Part shown: positions 19,671 to 30,444 of the stretch, one piece after another
How positions within the stretch are numbered: position 1 is the stretch's first letter
Layout: the number at the start of each line of letters is the position of its first letter
Notes under the pieces: generated by a model
The model's database searches: none
What the model saw: the letters and a program-made list of their open reading frames with translations, nothing else
What the model was told of the DNA's origin: nothing
Assembly (NCBI RefSeq): GCF_003337275.1
Contig: NZ_QPJQ01000032.1
Location: 1-56,850, forward strand
DNA: 56,850 bases
Origin: Marinomonas foliarum
GTDB taxonomy: Bacteria > Pseudomonadota > Gammaproteobacteria > Pseudomonadales > Marinomonadaceae
Direction: 5' to 3'
Position numbers and translations under genes: made by a program

Positions 19671-20852
19671 CTATTGGTCAGTAAGCAGAGACTCATAACG
19701 CTGATCAGTTAGTGTTTTCAGAAAAGCCACAATGGCATCAACTCTCCGATCAGATAACGCTGGTCCTTTTTCCAAATTCACTAAATCAATATTTTCTGAC
19801 ACTTCAGGCTTCGCCCAAAGCTCCCCTGTTTCAGGATTCTCCGTACGACTAGGGTTATTGTATTTGTCGTAAAAAAGCACCACAGTACGAAGATCAGTAA
19901 ACACGCCGTTATGCATATACGGCCCTGTCACAGCAACATTACGTAAAGAAGGCACTTTAAACTTGCCAGCTTGTTTCTCATCATCAATAGTTGGGTTGTC
20001 CAACAAGCCTAGATCCCTTCTGCCATTTTGATGCAAAACATCAGGATTAGCAGGAACACCAATATTACGGTATTCATAGTTGGTGAAGGTTTCCTGAGGA
20101 TTGAGCTGTGATGTATTCACCTGATGGCATGCATTACAATTCGTAAACTGCTGAGAGAAAAATAGTGTTTTACCAAGCTCTTCCTGAGGCGTGAGTTTCA
20201 CCTCACCACGCAAAGCGCGATCGTATCTAGAATCAAATGGCATAAACATGGCAGTCATTTCAAAGGACGCAATTGAATCGGTAATGGCTTTATACCCCTT
20301 AATAGGGTCATCTAAAACACCTTGCCCATAAACAGCATTAAACAACTCTTCATAGCGTTCGTTTTCTTTTACTCGATCTACTACAGCAGCGCCATCTGGC
20401 AATGCCATTTCCAAAGGGTTTAAAAATGGTCCTTCTGCTTGCTCAGACAATCCAGAAGCACGACCATCTAAAAATTGACCACCACGATACTCACCATTAG
20501 ACATACGGTGGAAAGAAGGCGCAAAAGCAGCATAGGCTGCAGTCGGCGTATTGCGACTACCCATGGATAAGCGATCACTGCCCAGGGAAACGGCACCTAG
20601 GAGTGCATCCGGTCTTTTATCTACAAAGCCGTTTGCTATATCGTGGCAAGTTCCACAAGACTGATTACGCTCCTTGGATAAATTAGTATCAAAAAACAGT
20701 TGCGCCCCTAATATAGCTTTAGGATCTGTCATGGTAATAGGAAGCTCTTGCGCAGAACTCTTAACTGACTTTTTAGAAACAGCTTGCTTAGGTTCACTGC
20801 AAGCAGAGATAAGCAATGAGACGGCAACCACACCTAGAAAGAAACGCAGCAT
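19671..20852 (-). CDS. Di-haem cytochrome c peroxidase family lipoprotein
   Basis: 393 aa. A lipoprotein signal with lipobox LISAC places the lipidated Cys at residue 18. Two c-type haem sites are present, CGTCH at 66-70 and CNACH at 239-243. Family blocks include LGAQLFFDTNLS, SCGTCHDIANGFVD and the stretch FKVPSLRNVAVTGPYMHNGVF. Bacterial CCP/MauG proteins reduce periplasmic hydrogen peroxide or oxidise protein substrates using electrons from small cytochromes or quinol. Length suits a two-haem enzyme without an extra quinol-peroxidase domain. The lipid anchor implies inner- or outer-membrane attachment facing the periplasm. No convincing terminator is seen after it. Confidence 0.92.
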   Translation of the reverse strand: MLRFFLGVVAVSLLISACSEPKQAVSKKSVKSSAQELPITMTDPKAILGAQLFFDTNLSKERNQSCGTCHDIANGFVDKRPDALLGAVSLGSDRLSMGSRNTPTAAYAAFAPSFHRMSNGEYRGGQFLDGRASGLSEQAEGPFLNPLEMALPDGAAVVDRVKENERYEELFNAVYGQGVLDDPIKGYKAITDSIASFEMTAMFMPFDSRYDRALRGEVKLTPQEELGKTLFFSQQFTNCNACHQVNTSQLNPQETFTNYEYRNIGVPANPDVLHQNGRRDLGLLDNPTIDDEKQAGKFKVPSLRNVAVTGPYMHNGVFTDLRTVVLFYDKYNNPSRTENPETGELWAKPEVSENIDLVNLEKGPALSDRRVDAIVAFLKTLTDQRYESLLTDQ

Positions 20853-20957
20853 TAGCTTTACTCTTATGGAAAAATTTAATCAGAAACAAGCAAGTAGCGT
20901 AAATAATACACCCATGAAAACGTGAGTAAAACAATGCTGTTTAAACAGATAAAATTA

Positions 20958-21010
20958 AACATAAAAAAGCGCCAAACAAGACCTACATCAATGACCTTGT
21001 TTGGCGCTTT
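20958..21010 (-). terminator. Terminator of the minCDE operon
   Basis: A perfect 15-bp stem (20966-20980 with 20996-21010, AAAGCGCCAAACAAG) has a 15-nt loop. On the minus strand it continues into TTTTTTATG. It lies 35 nt past the minE stop. Confidence 0.93.
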
Positions 21011-21044
21011 ATAAATTACTAAAGCTAAGAACTATAATTTTACG

Positions 21045-21302
21045 CTAATTTTGTTCTGGCAAAGTGACATTTAACTCCAAAACAGAACAGTCGTCCGTAT
21101 TATCCAGCTGAATCTGCACATCTTCACTGCCTATATTCACATACTTACGGATTACATCAATAATTTCTTGCTGCATCTGTGGCAAATAATCCGGCTGATG
21201 ACGCTTACTGCGTTCATGAGCAACAATAATCTGTAAACGATCCTTTGCTACTGACGCCGAGCTAGGAGCACTTTTACTTTTAAAATAATCAAAAATTCCC
21301 AC
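21045..21302 (-). CDS. minE: Cell division topological specificity factor MinE
   Basis: 85 aa (E. coli 88). The N-terminal MGIFDYFK is the membrane-targeting and MinD-activating region. Residues 18-31 ([14 protein letters not shown]) form the anti-MinCD helix/strand, and the rest is the dimerising topological domain ending [13 protein letters not shown]. MinE stimulates MinD ATPase so the MinCD inhibitor oscillates and the Z ring forms at midcell. It starts 1 nt after the minD stop, last gene of minCDE. Confidence 0.96.
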   Translation of the reverse strand: MGIFDYFKSKSAPSSASVAKDRLQIIVAHERSKRHQPDYLPQMQQEIIDVIRKYVNIGSEDVQIQLDNTDDCSVLELNVTLPEQN

Positions 21303-21303
21303 T

Positions 21304-22119
21304 CTAACCCCCTAACAAACGCTTGATGAAGCCTTTCTTCTGAATCTCTAAGAAGCGCAATGGACGCTCTTCTCCCATCAAACGATCAACCGCATCCATA
21401 TAAGCTAAACCAGCTTCAGACTCCGTATCCAAAATGACAGGCGTACCTTGGTTAGACGCCTTCAATACGGCTTCCGATTCAGGAATAACACCTAGCAATG
21501 GAATCGCCAAGATATCTTCAACATCAGACACACTTAACATTTCACCCGATGCAACGCGCCCTGGGTGGTAACGAGTTAAAAGTAGATGTTCCTCGATTGG
21601 CGCTTTTCCATCCTCAGCTCGCTTAGACTTACTTTGTAGAATCCCCAAGATACGATCTGAATCTCGCACAGAAGATACTTCAGGGTTTGTTACTACAATG
21701 GCTGCGTCAGCAAAGTACAGTGCCATTTGAGCACCCTTTTCAATGCCCGCTGGAGAGTCACAGATAATATAGTCAAACTCTTTGGAGAGCTCCTCAAGGA
21801 CCTCCTGTACACCTTCAATGGTCAACGCATCTTTATCGCGTGTCTGGGAAGCCGGCAAAATAAACAAGTTCTTCGTACGTTTGTCTTTAATCAAGGTCTG
21901 AGACAGAGTCGCTTCCTTGTTTATGACATTCACAAAGTCATAAACAACACGTCGTTCACAACCCATAATCAAGTCTAAATTACGCAAACCTACATCGAAA
22001 TCGATAATGACCGTCTTATGACCCTTCAACGCAATACCAGTCCCAATAGCGGCACTGGATGTTGTCTTACCGACACCGCCCTTGCCTGAGGTGACTACTA
22101 TAATTTTTGCCAATTCCAT
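21304..22119 (-). CDS. minD: Septum site-determining ATPase MinD
   Basis: 271 aa (E. coli 270). Deviant Walker [10 protein letters not shown] at residues 12-20, switch regions [13 protein letters not shown] and [18 protein letters not shown], and a C-terminal amphipathic membrane-targeting helix [12 protein letters not shown]-bound dimers sit on the inner membrane and recruit MinC or MinE. The ATG at 22119 has GGGGGA just upstream and matches relatives ([12 protein letters not shown]); an in-frame GTG at 22137 would add six residues. Between minC and minE in the usual order. Confidence 0.97.
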   Translation of the reverse strand: MELAKIIVVTSGKGGVGKTTSSAAIGTGIALKGHKTVIIDFDVGLRNLDLIMGCERRVVYDFVNVINKEATLSQTLIKDKRTKNLFILPASQTRDKDALTIEGVQEVLEELSKEFDYIICDSPAGIEKGAQMALYFADAAIVVTNPEVSSVRDSDRILGILQSKSKRAEDGKAPIEEHLLLTRYHPGRVASGEMLSVSDVEDILAIPLLGVIPESEAVLKASNQGTPVILDTESEAGLAYMDAVDRLMGEERPLRFLEIQKKGFIKRLLGG

Positions 22120-22172
22120 ATCCCCCAATAAATTCACCTGAATTTATCCAAATAATTAAATGAATAATAATC

Positions 22173-22898
22173 TTAAAGCGGTACGATTTCTAAACTATCG
22201 TCAACTAATAACACTTGCGCACTGTCTTTCCAAACGATATTTTGCAACGCATCACTCAACATAAAATTACCAGCTATGGAAACCAGTTCAGCCTCCATGC
22301 TTTTACAAAAGATTCGCGCCTCTACATCGCCTTTTACACCTGCTAACGCTCGCCCTCTTAAGGCGCCATAAACATGAATATTGCCATCGGCCAACACTTC
22401 TGCCCCCGCACTGACTTGTGCCAACACGATCAAATCACCCTCAGCGTAAACCTGCTGACCGGAACGAATAGGCTTAGTAATGACCTTAGTTGATTGAGGC
22501 ACAAGACGTTCTTCTACAACGGTTTTCACCACCACATCAGGGCTTGATTCTTCTTTAACAGTGGGCGCAATATTAATTGGGCGCGTTTTACTGGCAGGCA
22601 ACAATGGAATAGTGACAGAGGCGCTCCAAACAGGCAGGTTATCCGGATCACACCGCCAACCAATCACCCCAAGACCCAACGCACTCACAGACTGAATTAA
22701 AGCTTCAAATTCACCCACAGTCACGCCTCGCTTCATTTTCGATATATCGACAATGATTGGCGCTTGATTAAAAAAATGCGGGACTTGATCAATTTTTTCC
22801 TTTAGATGAAACACAATACCATCTAAAGAAAATGTCTGAATTTCCAACAAAACCGTCGTAACGACACTTCCTTTAAGCCGGAAGCCTGAGTCTGTCAT
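22173..22898 (-). CDS. minC: Septum site-determining protein MinC
   Basis: 241 aa FtsZ polymerisation inhibitor. The N-terminal domain (about 1-105) inhibits FtsZ and contains LDGIVFHLKEKIDQVPHFF and a VDISKM core. A proline/valine-rich linker is at about 105-140. The C-terminal beta-helix (about 140-241) has the signature IRSGQQVYAEGDLIVLAQVS, then GNIHVYGALRGRALAG. AAGGA precedes the ATG. First gene of the operon; the promoter should lie in 22899-23100. Confidence 0.95.
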   Translation of the reverse strand: MTDSGFRLKGSVVTTVLLEIQTFSLDGIVFHLKEKIDQVPHFFNQAPIIVDISKMKRGVTVGEFEALIQSVSALGLGVIGWRCDPDNLPVWSASVTIPLLPASKTRPINIAPTVKEESSPDVVVKTVVEERLVPQSTKVITKPIRSGQQVYAEGDLIVLAQVSAGAEVLADGNIHVYGALRGRALAGVKGDVEARIFCKSMEAELVSIAGNFMLSDALQNIVWKDSAQVLLVDDSLEIVPL

Positions 22899-23202
22899 GC
22901 AAACTGTCCTTTTTTAATACCTTTAATGACCATAAATACATTCTAACCACACTGAAATCTCATCATCAGCATTGAAAGTTCATTCTATCAAGCTAAAAGA
23001 TTAAAGAAAGTCAGTGCAACACTCTCTTTACACTAAGGAAAACACTTAACTGCTCCCTTATAGTGCTAAGGATAACGCAAAATGCTCAATAATGAACGAA
23101 AGATTAACCATTTGATTTAGTTAATATTTTACAACTTACTTACATACTTGTTCCCATTAATCTGGGGAAAACTTTTGCACCATAACAACCCAAAAAAAAA
23201 AC
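22899..23202. other. Gap between minC and sbcC, no gene seen
   Basis: 304 nt of AT-rich DNA. It must hold the minC promoter (TAGAAT -10-like hexamers occur on the minus strand near 22943 and 22985) and the end of the sbcDC unit. A T10 run follows the sbcC stop, but I see no hairpin before it. No reading frame with a ribosome-binding site is visible. Confidence 0.5.
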
Positions 23203-26200
23203 TTACTCCTCAACCGCATGAACCGCAAATTCAGCTCCAAGACGACTGACGCCTAAACCACTTTGTTTTGTGAGTTTGATTTGTACCGGAATACGCTCTT
23301 TTAGAGCGCTAATATGGCTGATGATACCAATGGTTTTACCGGAAGAATGTAAGTTATCCAAGGCATCAAGAGCAGATTCCAATGTCTCGCTATCCAATGT
23401 GCCAAAGCCTTCATCCAAGAACAAAGAATCAATACTGGTTTTATGGGAAACCAAATCAGACAATGCCAATGCCAATGCCAAACTTACTAAGAAAGATTCA
23501 CCGCCAGACAGCGTCTTAGTATCTCGCGAGGCATTTGCTTGCCAAGTATCCACCACAAGCAAAGACAAAGCATCTTCGTTGCGCATTAATTGATAACGAC
23601 GATGCAAAATGTCCAAATGCTGATTAGCCAAATAGACCAAATGATCCAAGGTTAAACTTTGCGCAAAGCGGCGGAACTTGGCACCATCTGCCGAACCGAT
23701 CAGATGATTCAAACGCTCCAAATGTATGAAAGCCTCTCGACGCGCCTCTAGTGCTTCCTTAGATTTAGCCACTTGCTCCCTACGCTGTGTTTCTTCTTGA
23801 ATCTGTTGACTAATAACACCCCATTGACGATGTAACGCTTGGCGCTCTGTATCGAGCTGAATGTATTTTTCTTCTAGTGCCTCAAGAGAAATGGCGTCAA
23901 ACTCCGCATTACCAGATTCTTCGCCTTCAAGAGCAACAAACTCAGACTTTCTTTCAATATGTTTAGCTAAAGATTCTTGAGATTGATTAAACAATGTTTG
24001 TAGTTTAGAAACAGCCTCTTGAAGATGTTTAAGTGTTGCTTGGCGCTGTGCCATATCTTCTGTGGATAAACTTGCTTGCAGCCAAGCAGCTTCGTCCTCA
24101 AAACCTTTCTCGGCTAGGGACTTTTGCCAATGTGCAAGCGCTGCATCATATTCCTCTGCCAAAACTAGACGAGTCTTATTAAGTGCTTCAAGCGACGCCT
24201 TGCTGGACGCCAAAGCTTGAGCAAGCTGCTGCCGCTCCGCTTCAATTTTCTCCAGCTCTTGATAAGCATGATCAGCCAAAGATTGCGCTTCTTGACGAAG
24301 TTCGCCAACACTCTTATCACCTAACAAGCTATACAGCTGTTTAGTAATATCAGCTAAGCTCGCATCTAACTCATTCACTTTGGCTTGCGCATCATCACGT
24401 ACTTGCTGACTCTCTTTTAACGTATTATCTAAATTTTTACTTTCATAACCAAGCTGCTCACGCTGCTGCAACAAAGCATCGTAACCGGCTTTGCTGTCGC
24501 GCCATTGCTTCATCGCCTCTTGTAACTGGGTCAGCGCATCAACCAAAGACAAATCAAAATAGCTGTCCGGCACACTCGCTTGCTGCATATCATGGCGTAA
24601 ATTCGCAGTGATTTTTTCTTGCTCATCCTTCTTACTAACAAGATTTTTTTGATGAGTCTCTAAGGTTTGCCACAATAATTGACATTGATTCTGATCTTGT
24701 GAAACCTGCTGCTGTGTTGTTTGGTGCTGAACAACCAGGTTCTGCAACTCAGTCTCTAAAGCCAAACGAGACTGGTGCAAGGCTTCAAGTTTAGGTGCTA
24801 TGTTTTGCAGCGCCAGCCAATCTTGCTCTACATGTTGAACCAGAGCAGAGACTTGTTCTTTATCAGACAGGTTAAAACCTTGATCCTGATTCAACGACGT
24901 CAGCCATTCTTTCAGATCATTTTCGGTTGCCAGTAAGCCATCGATCAATTGCTGACGTCGCGTTTGAGCAGATGTTAATTCGCGCTGCATGGATTCCAAG
25001 TCTGCCGCCAACTGCATACCCTGGCCTTTCAGACCGTCTAATTCTTTGCCTAATAGAAGAAACTCTTCTTGGCTACCAGAATCTGCTTGGTACAAAGCAT
25101 TAGCAAGATTGTGCTCTGCTGAACCACACAACGGACAATCATCATGTTCACCTAACTCATTACGTAAATGGGTTAACGCCACAATATGACGCTCCGCCTC
25201 GGCAAGTTTTTCAATCGATTTTTGATGACGAAGCTTGTCTTTGTAGGTTTGTCTTTGTTGCTCTAGCTGGCTTTTCTGTTGCTGAATACGGCTTGCCATT
25301 GTATTCAGATTCTCGTCCAGCTCGGACAATTGAAACTGTTGATCTTGATATTGATGAAACTGTTTCCAGAGTGACTGCGCATTATACTGAGCACGTTCAG
25401 TTTGATGATAACCTTTCTGCCAATCAGCATATTCAAGCTGCGATGATAACGCCATGTAATCATGAACCGTGCTCTGCAATGCTTGCTGACGCTCTTCTAG
25501 GCTGGCTTGTTCATGCTCTAACTTAGCTTGATTGTTTCCATGAGCAGAGAGAGCAGCATCATAACTTTTGGTACCTTGATCGATACTGATCTCAAGTTCG
25601 GCAATTGCGTGAGTATTTGCCTCTATGCTTTGTGCTTGATGCTGCCAACTGGCCAACTGGTTTTCAATTTTTTCTGGCGATGTCCAGCGGCTTAAAATAG
25701 CTTTACTTTCGTCACAGGCTTTATCAATACCCGTTAGCTTCTCAGTCACGTCTTTTAGTTGCGCCTGCTGATTATCGACTTTTTCTGTCGCTTGTTTAAG
25801 TCGAGCAAGGCTATCCTGATGCTGATCCTTCACACTCTCTTGACGGGACAAGATCGGCTGAATTTCATCATTGATCTTGTTATTCAAAGCTTCCAAATCT
25901 GCTCGCGTACGGGCTAACTTTTCTTTCGCTTGCTCAACGGAATCAGACAATATCTGGCTTTGCTGTAGCTGTGCTTGTTGCATTTCAGAGTATTGACTAA
26001 CATCCGCCTGATTCTGATCCAAGCGTGATTGTAAACCTTGCTGTTTGTCATAATCTGGCTGTAAAACCTGCGCCGTGAGTGCTTGCTCAAGCTGTCGTTG
26101 CTGAGGTGCAAAATCCGCTAACGCCTGCATTGCATCATCGAATTGTTGCTGATATTCAGCCACTTGCTCTTGCAGTTTCTTCTCAGTACGTCTCCACTCC

Positions 26201-26931
26201 AATACCGCTTGATGTTGCTTTAACGCGTCTGCATTGGCTTTTTCATTTGACTCAAAACTCGACTCGGTCTGCTTTAGCTCAGCAAAAGCGTCATCTGATA
26301 ATAACTGAGTCTGCTCATTAAACTTCTCAAGCGACGCTATGGCTTGCTTCTCAAGCTTGTGTTTATCAAACACCCACTTCGACACATCACCGTAAATTTC
26401 TGTGCCGGTTAGCTCTTCTAACAATTCTGCCCTGTCATTGGCTGACGCATTCAAAAACGCCGAAAAGCCACCTTGAGCCAGCAACATAGACTTGGTAAAA
26501 CGCGAAAAATCCAAACCAGTGATGTCGGCTATTTTATCGATTTTTTCATTTATCTTAGTGGTAATGATGGTGCCATCACGCTCGCAAAGCTCACAAGTCA
26601 TCGGCTGCAACTTACCATCGCTCTGACCTCGAGCGCGTCGCTGCCCCCAGAAAGCGCGATAGCCTTTGCCTTTTATTTCAAACTCAACTTCAGCCAAACA
26701 TTCCGACGTATGACGCGTCATCACATCGTTCTGACTTGGTGACACTTTCAGGCGCGGCGTTTCGTGATACAAAGCCAAACAAATCGCATCCAACAATGTC
26801 GACTTACCCGCGCCCGTCGGCCCAACAATGGCAAACACACCAGCGTCGTCAAATGGCGCTTTTGTAAAATCAATTTCCCATTCGCCCTTTAGGGAATTCA
26901 AATTCTTCAGGCGCAGTTTGCAAATTTTCAT
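23203..26931 (-). CDS. sbcC: Exonuclease subunit SbcC (Rad50-type ATPase)
   Basis: 1242 aa SMC-like ATPase of the SbcCD nuclease, which cleaves hairpins and protein-blocked DNA ends. Walker A is [13 protein letters not shown] near residue 35. Two long coiled-coil arms flank the zinc hook CPLC at about residues 598-601. The signature [19 protein letters not shown] and Walker [17 protein letters not shown] lie near the C-terminus. The start at 26931 overlaps the sbcD stop as ATGA and has GAGGAG upstream; a longer frame from 26982 would begin inside sbcD. Somewhat longer than E. coli SbcC (1048 aa), through the coiled-coil arms. Confidence 0.96.
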   Translation of the reverse strand: MKICKLRLKNLNSLKGEWEIDFTKAPFDDAGVFAIVGPTGAGKSTLLDAICLALYHETPRLKVSPSQNDVMTRHTSECLAEVEFEIKGKGYRAFWGQRRARGQSDGKLQPMTCELCERDGTIITTKINEKIDKIADITGLDFSRFTKSMLLAQGGFSAFLNASANDRAELLEELTGTEIYGDVSKWVFDKHKLEKQAIASLEKFNEQTQLLSDDAFAELKQTESSFESNEKANADALKQHQAVLEWRRTEKKLQEQVAEYQQQFDDAMQALADFAPQQRQLEQALTAQVLQPDYDKQQGLQSRLDQNQADVSQYSEMQQAQLQQSQILSDSVEQAKEKLARTRADLEALNNKINDEIQPILSRQESVKDQHQDSLARLKQATEKVDNQQAQLKDVTEKLTGIDKACDESKAILSRWTSPEKIENQLASWQHQAQSIEANTHAIAELEISIDQGTKSYDAALSAHGNNQAKLEHEQASLEERQQALQSTVHDYMALSSQLEYADWQKGYHQTERAQYNAQSLWKQFHQYQDQQFQLSELDENLNTMASRIQQQKSQLEQQRQTYKDKLRHQKSIEKLAEAERHIVALTHLRNELGEHDDCPLCGSAEHNLANALYQADSGSQEEFLLLGKELDGLKGQGMQLAADLESMQRELTSAQTRRQQLIDGLLATENDLKEWLTSLNQDQGFNLSDKEQVSALVQHVEQDWLALQNIAPKLEALHQSRLALETELQNLVVQHQTTQQQVSQDQNQCQLLWQTLETHQKNLVSKKDEQEKITANLRHDMQQASVPDSYFDLSLVDALTQLQEAMKQWRDSKAGYDALLQQREQLGYESKNLDNTLKESQQVRDDAQAKVNELDASLADITKQLYSLLGDKSVGELRQEAQSLADHAYQELEKIEAERQQLAQALASSKASLEALNKTRLVLAEEYDAALAHWQKSLAEKGFEDEAAWLQASLSTEDMAQRQATLKHLQEAVSKLQTLFNQSQESLAKHIERKSEFVALEGEESGNAEFDAISLEALEEKYIQLDTERQALHRQWGVISQQIQEETQRREQVAKSKEALEARREAFIHLERLNHLIGSADGAKFRRFAQSLTLDHLVYLANQHLDILHRRYQLMRNEDALSLLVVDTWQANASRDTKTLSGGESFLVSLALALALSDLVSHKTSIDSLFLDEGFGTLDSETLESALDALDNLHSSGKTIGIISHISALKERIPVQIKLTKQSGLGVSRLGAEFAVHAVEE

Positions 26932-28205
26932 GCTTGCTTCTCCTCGCCATCTTGCTGATGCTCTTCCAGCTCCACCAAGCAAGTATTAAAAAGCTCGGTC
27001 AGAGTTTTAGACTCGTCTTCATCCAGTTCTAAATTGGATTTAAGACTCTGCTCGAATACATCACCAACCGTTAATTCCGACAAGGTTTTGCGCGCCTCAA
27101 AACCTTCGTTCTTTTTCTCTATCGCACTGCGACGCATCACTCGCAGTAACTCAATCGGTTTGCCTTCAATAACTTCCAGCAAGCGCTTATGCACATCACT
27201 CAAATACTCATCAGCAATCACAGTGACTTCCAACCAAAGGGTTTTGTCTTCTGCTAATTCCAAAGCAGTGATCTGTTTAATCACTTCTTTCAAGTTACCC
27301 TTCAAACTCGCCATAGGCTGAAAATTCGGAATCGTTACCAACTGAACAGGGTCCACAGGCTCAGCAAACAAATCTTCAACAAAGGTATCTTCACCTAATA
27401 AATTGGTATCAAATATCACCACAGTTTTGTCACGCCCTAACTCATCAAAGCTCAACGGAATCGGTGAACCGCTGTAACGAAACCGACCACTTTTACTGAT
27501 CGGTTGAGCACGATGAATATGCCCAAGGGCAAGATAATCAAACGCTGGGAACACCGACGTCGGTAAGGCCTCCAAAGTGCCCACATAAAGATCACGAACC
27601 GACTCGCTTACTTGGCCACCTACTGCCGTTAAATGCCCAGTGCCAATAATCGGCACCGCCGTTTTCAGTGCGTTGTTTTTTTCACATGCAGCGTCAAACA
27701 CTCGCTGGTAAAAATCACCTATCATTTGCAACAAGCCGAGCTTCTTGTCTTGTTCAGATTGTCCAGCGACGCTTTGCATTACGTCTTTCGGGCGTAAATA
27801 CGGCACAGCACATACCCAGGCGGCAATATCACCCGTTTTGTCTTTTAGCGGAATAACATGAGAATCGATATCTTCTAGGTTAGCTTGGCTCGACACTTGA
27901 GTATCGAGATAGGTCAACAAGCTCTTGGATTCATTTAGCATACTGACCGAATCGTGATTCCCCGCGACGATCACTAACTGACATTGGCGCGCCTTCATGT
28001 CTAATACCAACTGATGATACATTTCGCGCGCGTAGCTTGGTGGTGAACCCGTATCGAATACATCACCCGCAATAATCACCGCATCGATAGATTCTTTATC
28101 CACCAGCGCCAATAACCAATCGATAAAGGCTTTGTGCTCATCACGGCGGGATTTTCCCATAAAATGCTGACCAAGATGCCAGTCAGAAGTGTGTAGAATT
28201 TTCAT
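26928..28205 (-). CDS. sbcD: Exonuclease subunit SbcD (Mre11-type nuclease)
   Basis: 425 aa metallophosphoesterase subunit. Phosphoesterase motifs are SDWHLGQ (7-13), [14 protein letters not shown], a GTGHLT histidine and the [10 protein letters not shown] histidine pair; together they hold two Mn2+ ions. The C-terminal capping region follows after about residue 280. Length matches E. coli SbcD (400) closely. The last codons overlap sbcC by 4 nt (ATGA), giving translational coupling. The Shine-Dalgarno is weak. A 2Fe-2S gene lies 50 nt upstream on the same strand and may share the transcript. Confidence 0.96.
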   Translation of the reverse strand: MKILHTSDWHLGQHFMGKSRRDEHKAFIDWLLALVDKESIDAVIIAGDVFDTGSPPSYAREMYHQLVLDMKARQCQLVIVAGNHDSVSMLNESKSLLTYLDTQVSSQANLEDIDSHVIPLKDKTGDIAAWVCAVPYLRPKDVMQSVAGQSEQDKKLGLLQMIGDFYQRVFDAACEKNNALKTAVPIIGTGHLTAVGGQVSESVRDLYVGTLEALPTSVFPAFDYLALGHIHRAQPISKSGRFRYSGSPIPLSFDELGRDKTVVIFDTNLLGEDTFVEDLFAEPVDPVQLVTIPNFQPMASLKGNLKEVIKQITALELAEDKTLWLEVTVIADEYLSDVHKRLLEVIEGKPIELLRVMRRSAIEKKNEGFEARKTLSELTVGDVFEQSLKSNLELDEDESKTLTELFNTCLVELEEHQQDGEEKQA

Positions 28206-28255
28206 TTATTGAATCCGTTGAATATAAAAATAAGCATAAAAATAAAAAGGCCAAG

Positions 28256-29125
28256 TTACCGAACAAAATGCAACTGATTCAGATGGACCCTTAACGGACG
28301 TAATAACATCGCCCAATCTTTCGCCGACACGCTTTGTCCATGATAAATAAGTTGTAAAGAAGTACCGCCAGAGCTCGTCAATGCCTCTTGCAGAAAAGCA
28401 ATTAACGCATCGTCGGCTAAACTAAGCGTCAGGTCAGTATTATCAAACAGAGTAAAATGCCCAACAAAGTTTGGCGTAAAGTCCAACAATGCCTCACGCC
28501 AATAAGATTCGAACATGGTATTTCCAGGCGAAGAAATCACCACAACAGGCGCGTCTGCAATGTCCATTTCAAACAACAAACGCCCTTTCCTAACGCCTGT
28601 CGATAACTGAACCGCCACCTGATCCTCAGCCGAAAGCGCCAAGGCTCGCAACCAATCCTTTTCGTTTAACTCCGCTTTTTGCAACACCAGTTTCAAAGGC
28701 GCACCCGCAGGATTTAAAGCCATACACTCATAAAAATGAGCGTGCTCAAAATTCGCTTCTTCACCTGTTTCTTTAAATGGTAAGGACACAAAAACACGGT
28801 CGCCAAAAGAATCATCACTTGGCCCTAACAACACAAGCTCAATAGAATCATCATTAAGGGAAACATTACTTAGAACAGAAAAAGTAGAAGACTCAGCCAG
28901 TGTTTGCTGGGTTAATGACATAGACGAAGCAACAGTAGTTTGGCAGGAAAGAATCGACTCGCAATTGCTCGCATCATAAAGACGACACGCACCACAAGCG
29001 CCAGCGCGACAACCGTAACGAACATCCGCCCCCTGAGAAAGTAACGACGACAATAAGTTGTCACCCAAAACTGCCTCAAACTGCTCATCATCCAATTCTA
29101 TCGTCAGCGCCTGTGAATCCATCAT
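28256..29125 (-). CDS. 2Fe-2S ferredoxin domain fused to a degenerate reductase-like domain
   Basis: 289 aa. Residues 1-85 are a plant-type ferredoxin with the cluster ligands in GCRAGACGACR and a fourth Cys in ILSCQT. The remaining 200 residues have the length and layout of the FAD/NAD(P)H ferredoxin-reductase module of aromatic oxygenase reductases. The FAD signature RxYS is not present (region AHFYECMALNPAG), and the glycine-rich NAD(P) motif is reduced to VVVISSPGNTMFESY. It may therefore be an electron carrier without flavin, or a diverged structural domain. GAGG precedes adjacent ATGs at 29125 and 29122; the second has better spacing. It is followed by sbcD after 50 nt; no functional link is known. 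Confidence 0.75.
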   Translation of the reverse strand: MMDSQALTIELDDEQFEAVLGDNLLSSLLSQGADVRYGCRAGACGACRLYDASNCESILSCQTTVASSMSLTQQTLAESSTFSVLSNVSLNDDSIELVLLGPSDDSFGDRVFVSLPFKETGEEANFEHAHFYECMALNPAGAPLKLVLQKAELNEKDWLRALALSAEDQVAVQLSTGVRKGRLLFEMDIADAPVVVISSPGNTMFESYWREALLDFTPNFVGHFTLFDNTDLTLSLADDALIAFLQEALTSSGGTSLQLIYHGQSVSAKDWAMLLRPLRVHLNQLHFVR

Positions 29126-29427
29126 CCAACCTCATCTTTGATCTGGCTATTATGACATATTCTGCCTAACTACCTCTCTTGTGTGACACTCAATCGTAGA
29201 AAAATCCCATTTAGTTACGATAAGAACAAGTTCATTAGCCTTTCGATTTTATAATAGGTCATTCTTAACTGCGCAAAAACGGAGCTTCCAGCATCATGTC
29301 CCGCATCATGCCAAAAGGGCTTAAGTATTTTATGCAACTCCCTGCCCCCTTAAAGCCAATCACTTAACTCGATTATGTTAGCAAAGTATCAACTTTGTGA
29401 CTTATTGATCCAATCCTGACCAGTTGG
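29126..29427. other. Gap upstream of the DUF1328 gene, no gene seen
   Basis: About 300 nt between the divergent 2Fe-2S and DUF1328 genes. It holds promoters for both. A 23-codon frame at 29295 has only a distant CGGAG and no recognisable product, so it is not called. No repeat or RNA structure stands out. Confidence 0.4.
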
Positions 29428-29457
29428 TTGACTTTATAACTCTAAGCTTGCTATGTT
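29428..29457 (+). promoter_or_regulatory. Promoter of the DUF1328 gene
   Basis: TTGACT (29428-29433) and TATGTT (29452-29457) with an 18-bp spacer make a good sigma-70-type promoter, giving a leader of roughly 75 nt before the ATG at 29541. Confidence 0.55.
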
Positions 29458-29540
29458 TTTAATCGTTGATTATGAGTTATGAGCTTTGAAAATATCGTCA
29501 ACTTTCGATAAGTATCATTTACTAAGACAAGGAGAACGAC

Positions 29541-29717
29541 ATGTTAGGCTGGACTGTATTATTGTTAATCATCGCCCTTATTGCAGGGGTTCTAGGCTTT
29601 ACAGGTATTGCTGGTGCCGCGGCGGGAATTGCAAAAATCATCTTCTTTATTTTCGTAGTATTATTGGTGATTTCACTTGTATCCAGAGCAATCAGAGGCA
29701 AAGGGCCTAAGCTTTAA
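29541..29717 (+). CDS. DUF1328 (YtjA-like) small membrane protein
   Basis: 58 aa, short but convincing. A strong AGGAG sits 7 nt before the ATG, the frame starts [20 protein letters not shown], and [14 protein letters not shown] and [11 protein letters not shown] form the second membrane segment. This two-helix layout with a Gly/Ala-rich turn is the DUF1328 family, an inner-membrane protein of unknown function. The tail [11 protein letters not shown] is basic and probably cytoplasmic. It has its own promoter and terminator. Confidence 0.9.
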   Translation: MLGWTVLLLIIALIAGVLGFTGIAGAAAGIAKIIFFIFVVLLVISLVSRAIRGKGPKL

Positions 29718-29751
29718 CATTGGCTCGCAGACACTTATTTTCATTCAATTT

Positions 29752-29780
29752 ATAGAAAAGGGGCATGCGCCCTTTTTCTA
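29752..29780 (+). terminator. Terminator of the DUF1328 gene
   Basis: AAAAGGG (29756-29762) pairs with CCCTTTT (29770-29776) around GCATGCG, with further T. It lies about 40 nt after the stop. Confidence 0.8.
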
Positions 29781-29851
29781 TTACTTACCTCACCTATTAC
29801 CAATTCGAAGAGTTTGAGCACCTTACTATGATCTTTTGAATGTCATAGAGA

Positions 29852-30427
29852 CTAAGTCGGTTTTTCTTCTCTGATAAGCATGTCCAAAAATTTTTCAAAT
29901 CGCCGCTGCCTAGTTTCAGGTTTCTTCGCACTCATTAAGCCATGAGCAATCGCATAACGACTCGACTTATTAAGCGTTTCAAAAAAGTATTTTACCCTCG
30001 GCTGATCTTCCAGTGCAGCTAAAAAGTCTGCAGGCACTTCCATTTCACTCGCTACATAAGCTTTTTCCCAGCGACCGTCAGCTTTCGCTGCGCGAACATG
30101 TACAAGCCCAGGCTCCTTCATTCGGCCTTCGCTTATCAAACGCTCCACATGTTCCGTGTTTCTTTTAGACCAAGTGCTTCGTACAGCTCGTGGTGTTATT
30201 CGTTGAAGGTAGGATTCATCATCCAATGACTTTTTCACACCATCAATCCAACCCCAACATAAAACCTCCACCACAACATCATTCCAAGAAACACTTTGAA
30301 CCTCAGAGTTTTTCTTAAATATCTTTACCCACAACTCACTTTCAACCGCGTGATTCACCTTAAGCCACTCATCGAGATCGCTAGGTGTTTCAAATGACAT
30401 GATTTTTACGGGATTTGGTGAAGGCAT
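29852..30427 (-). CDS. YdeI/OmpD-associated family protein, probably last cassette gene
   Basis: 191 aa. Recognisable YdeI/OmdA blocks are FETPSDLDEWLKVNH, ELWVKIFKKNS, VEVLCWGWIDGVKKSLDD, YLQRITPRAVRSTWSKRN and, at the C-terminus, KYFFETLNKSSRYAIAHGL. The family is soluble and poorly understood; links to peptide-antibiotic tolerance and porin regulation have been reported in enterics. Its start codon lies 18 nt after the R' core of an attC site, as expected for a cassette gene, and the upstream AAAGAG could be its ribosome-binding site. No attC is seen after its stop, so the cassette is either the decayed end of the array or the gene is chromosomal. An internal Met at residue 10 is an alternative start. 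Confidence 0.85.
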   Translation of the reverse strand: MPSPNPVKIMSFETPSDLDEWLKVNHAVESELWVKIFKKNSEVQSVSWNDVVVEVLCWGWIDGVKKSLDDESYLQRITPRAVRSTWSKRNTEHVERLISEGRMKEPGLVHVRAAKADGRWEKAYVASEMEVPADFLAALEDQPRVKYFFETLNKSSRYAIAHGLMSAKKPETRQRRFEKFLDMLIREEKPT

Positions 30428-30444
30428 TGAATTGGGCTCTTTAA

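Noticed and set aside
22899..23202. Hidden small gene or RNA between minC and sbcC
   Set aside because: No frame with a ribosome-binding site and no stable hairpin series; probably only promoter sequence.
28205..28256. A functional Fe-S/SbcCD complex from adjacency of the 2Fe-2S gene and sbcD
   Set aside because: Simple adjacency with a 50-nt gap; no known link between ferredoxins and SbcCD.
29295..29366. 23-codon frame in the gap before the DUF1328 gene
   Set aside because: Only a distant CGGAG upstream and no recognisable peptide family; not supportable.
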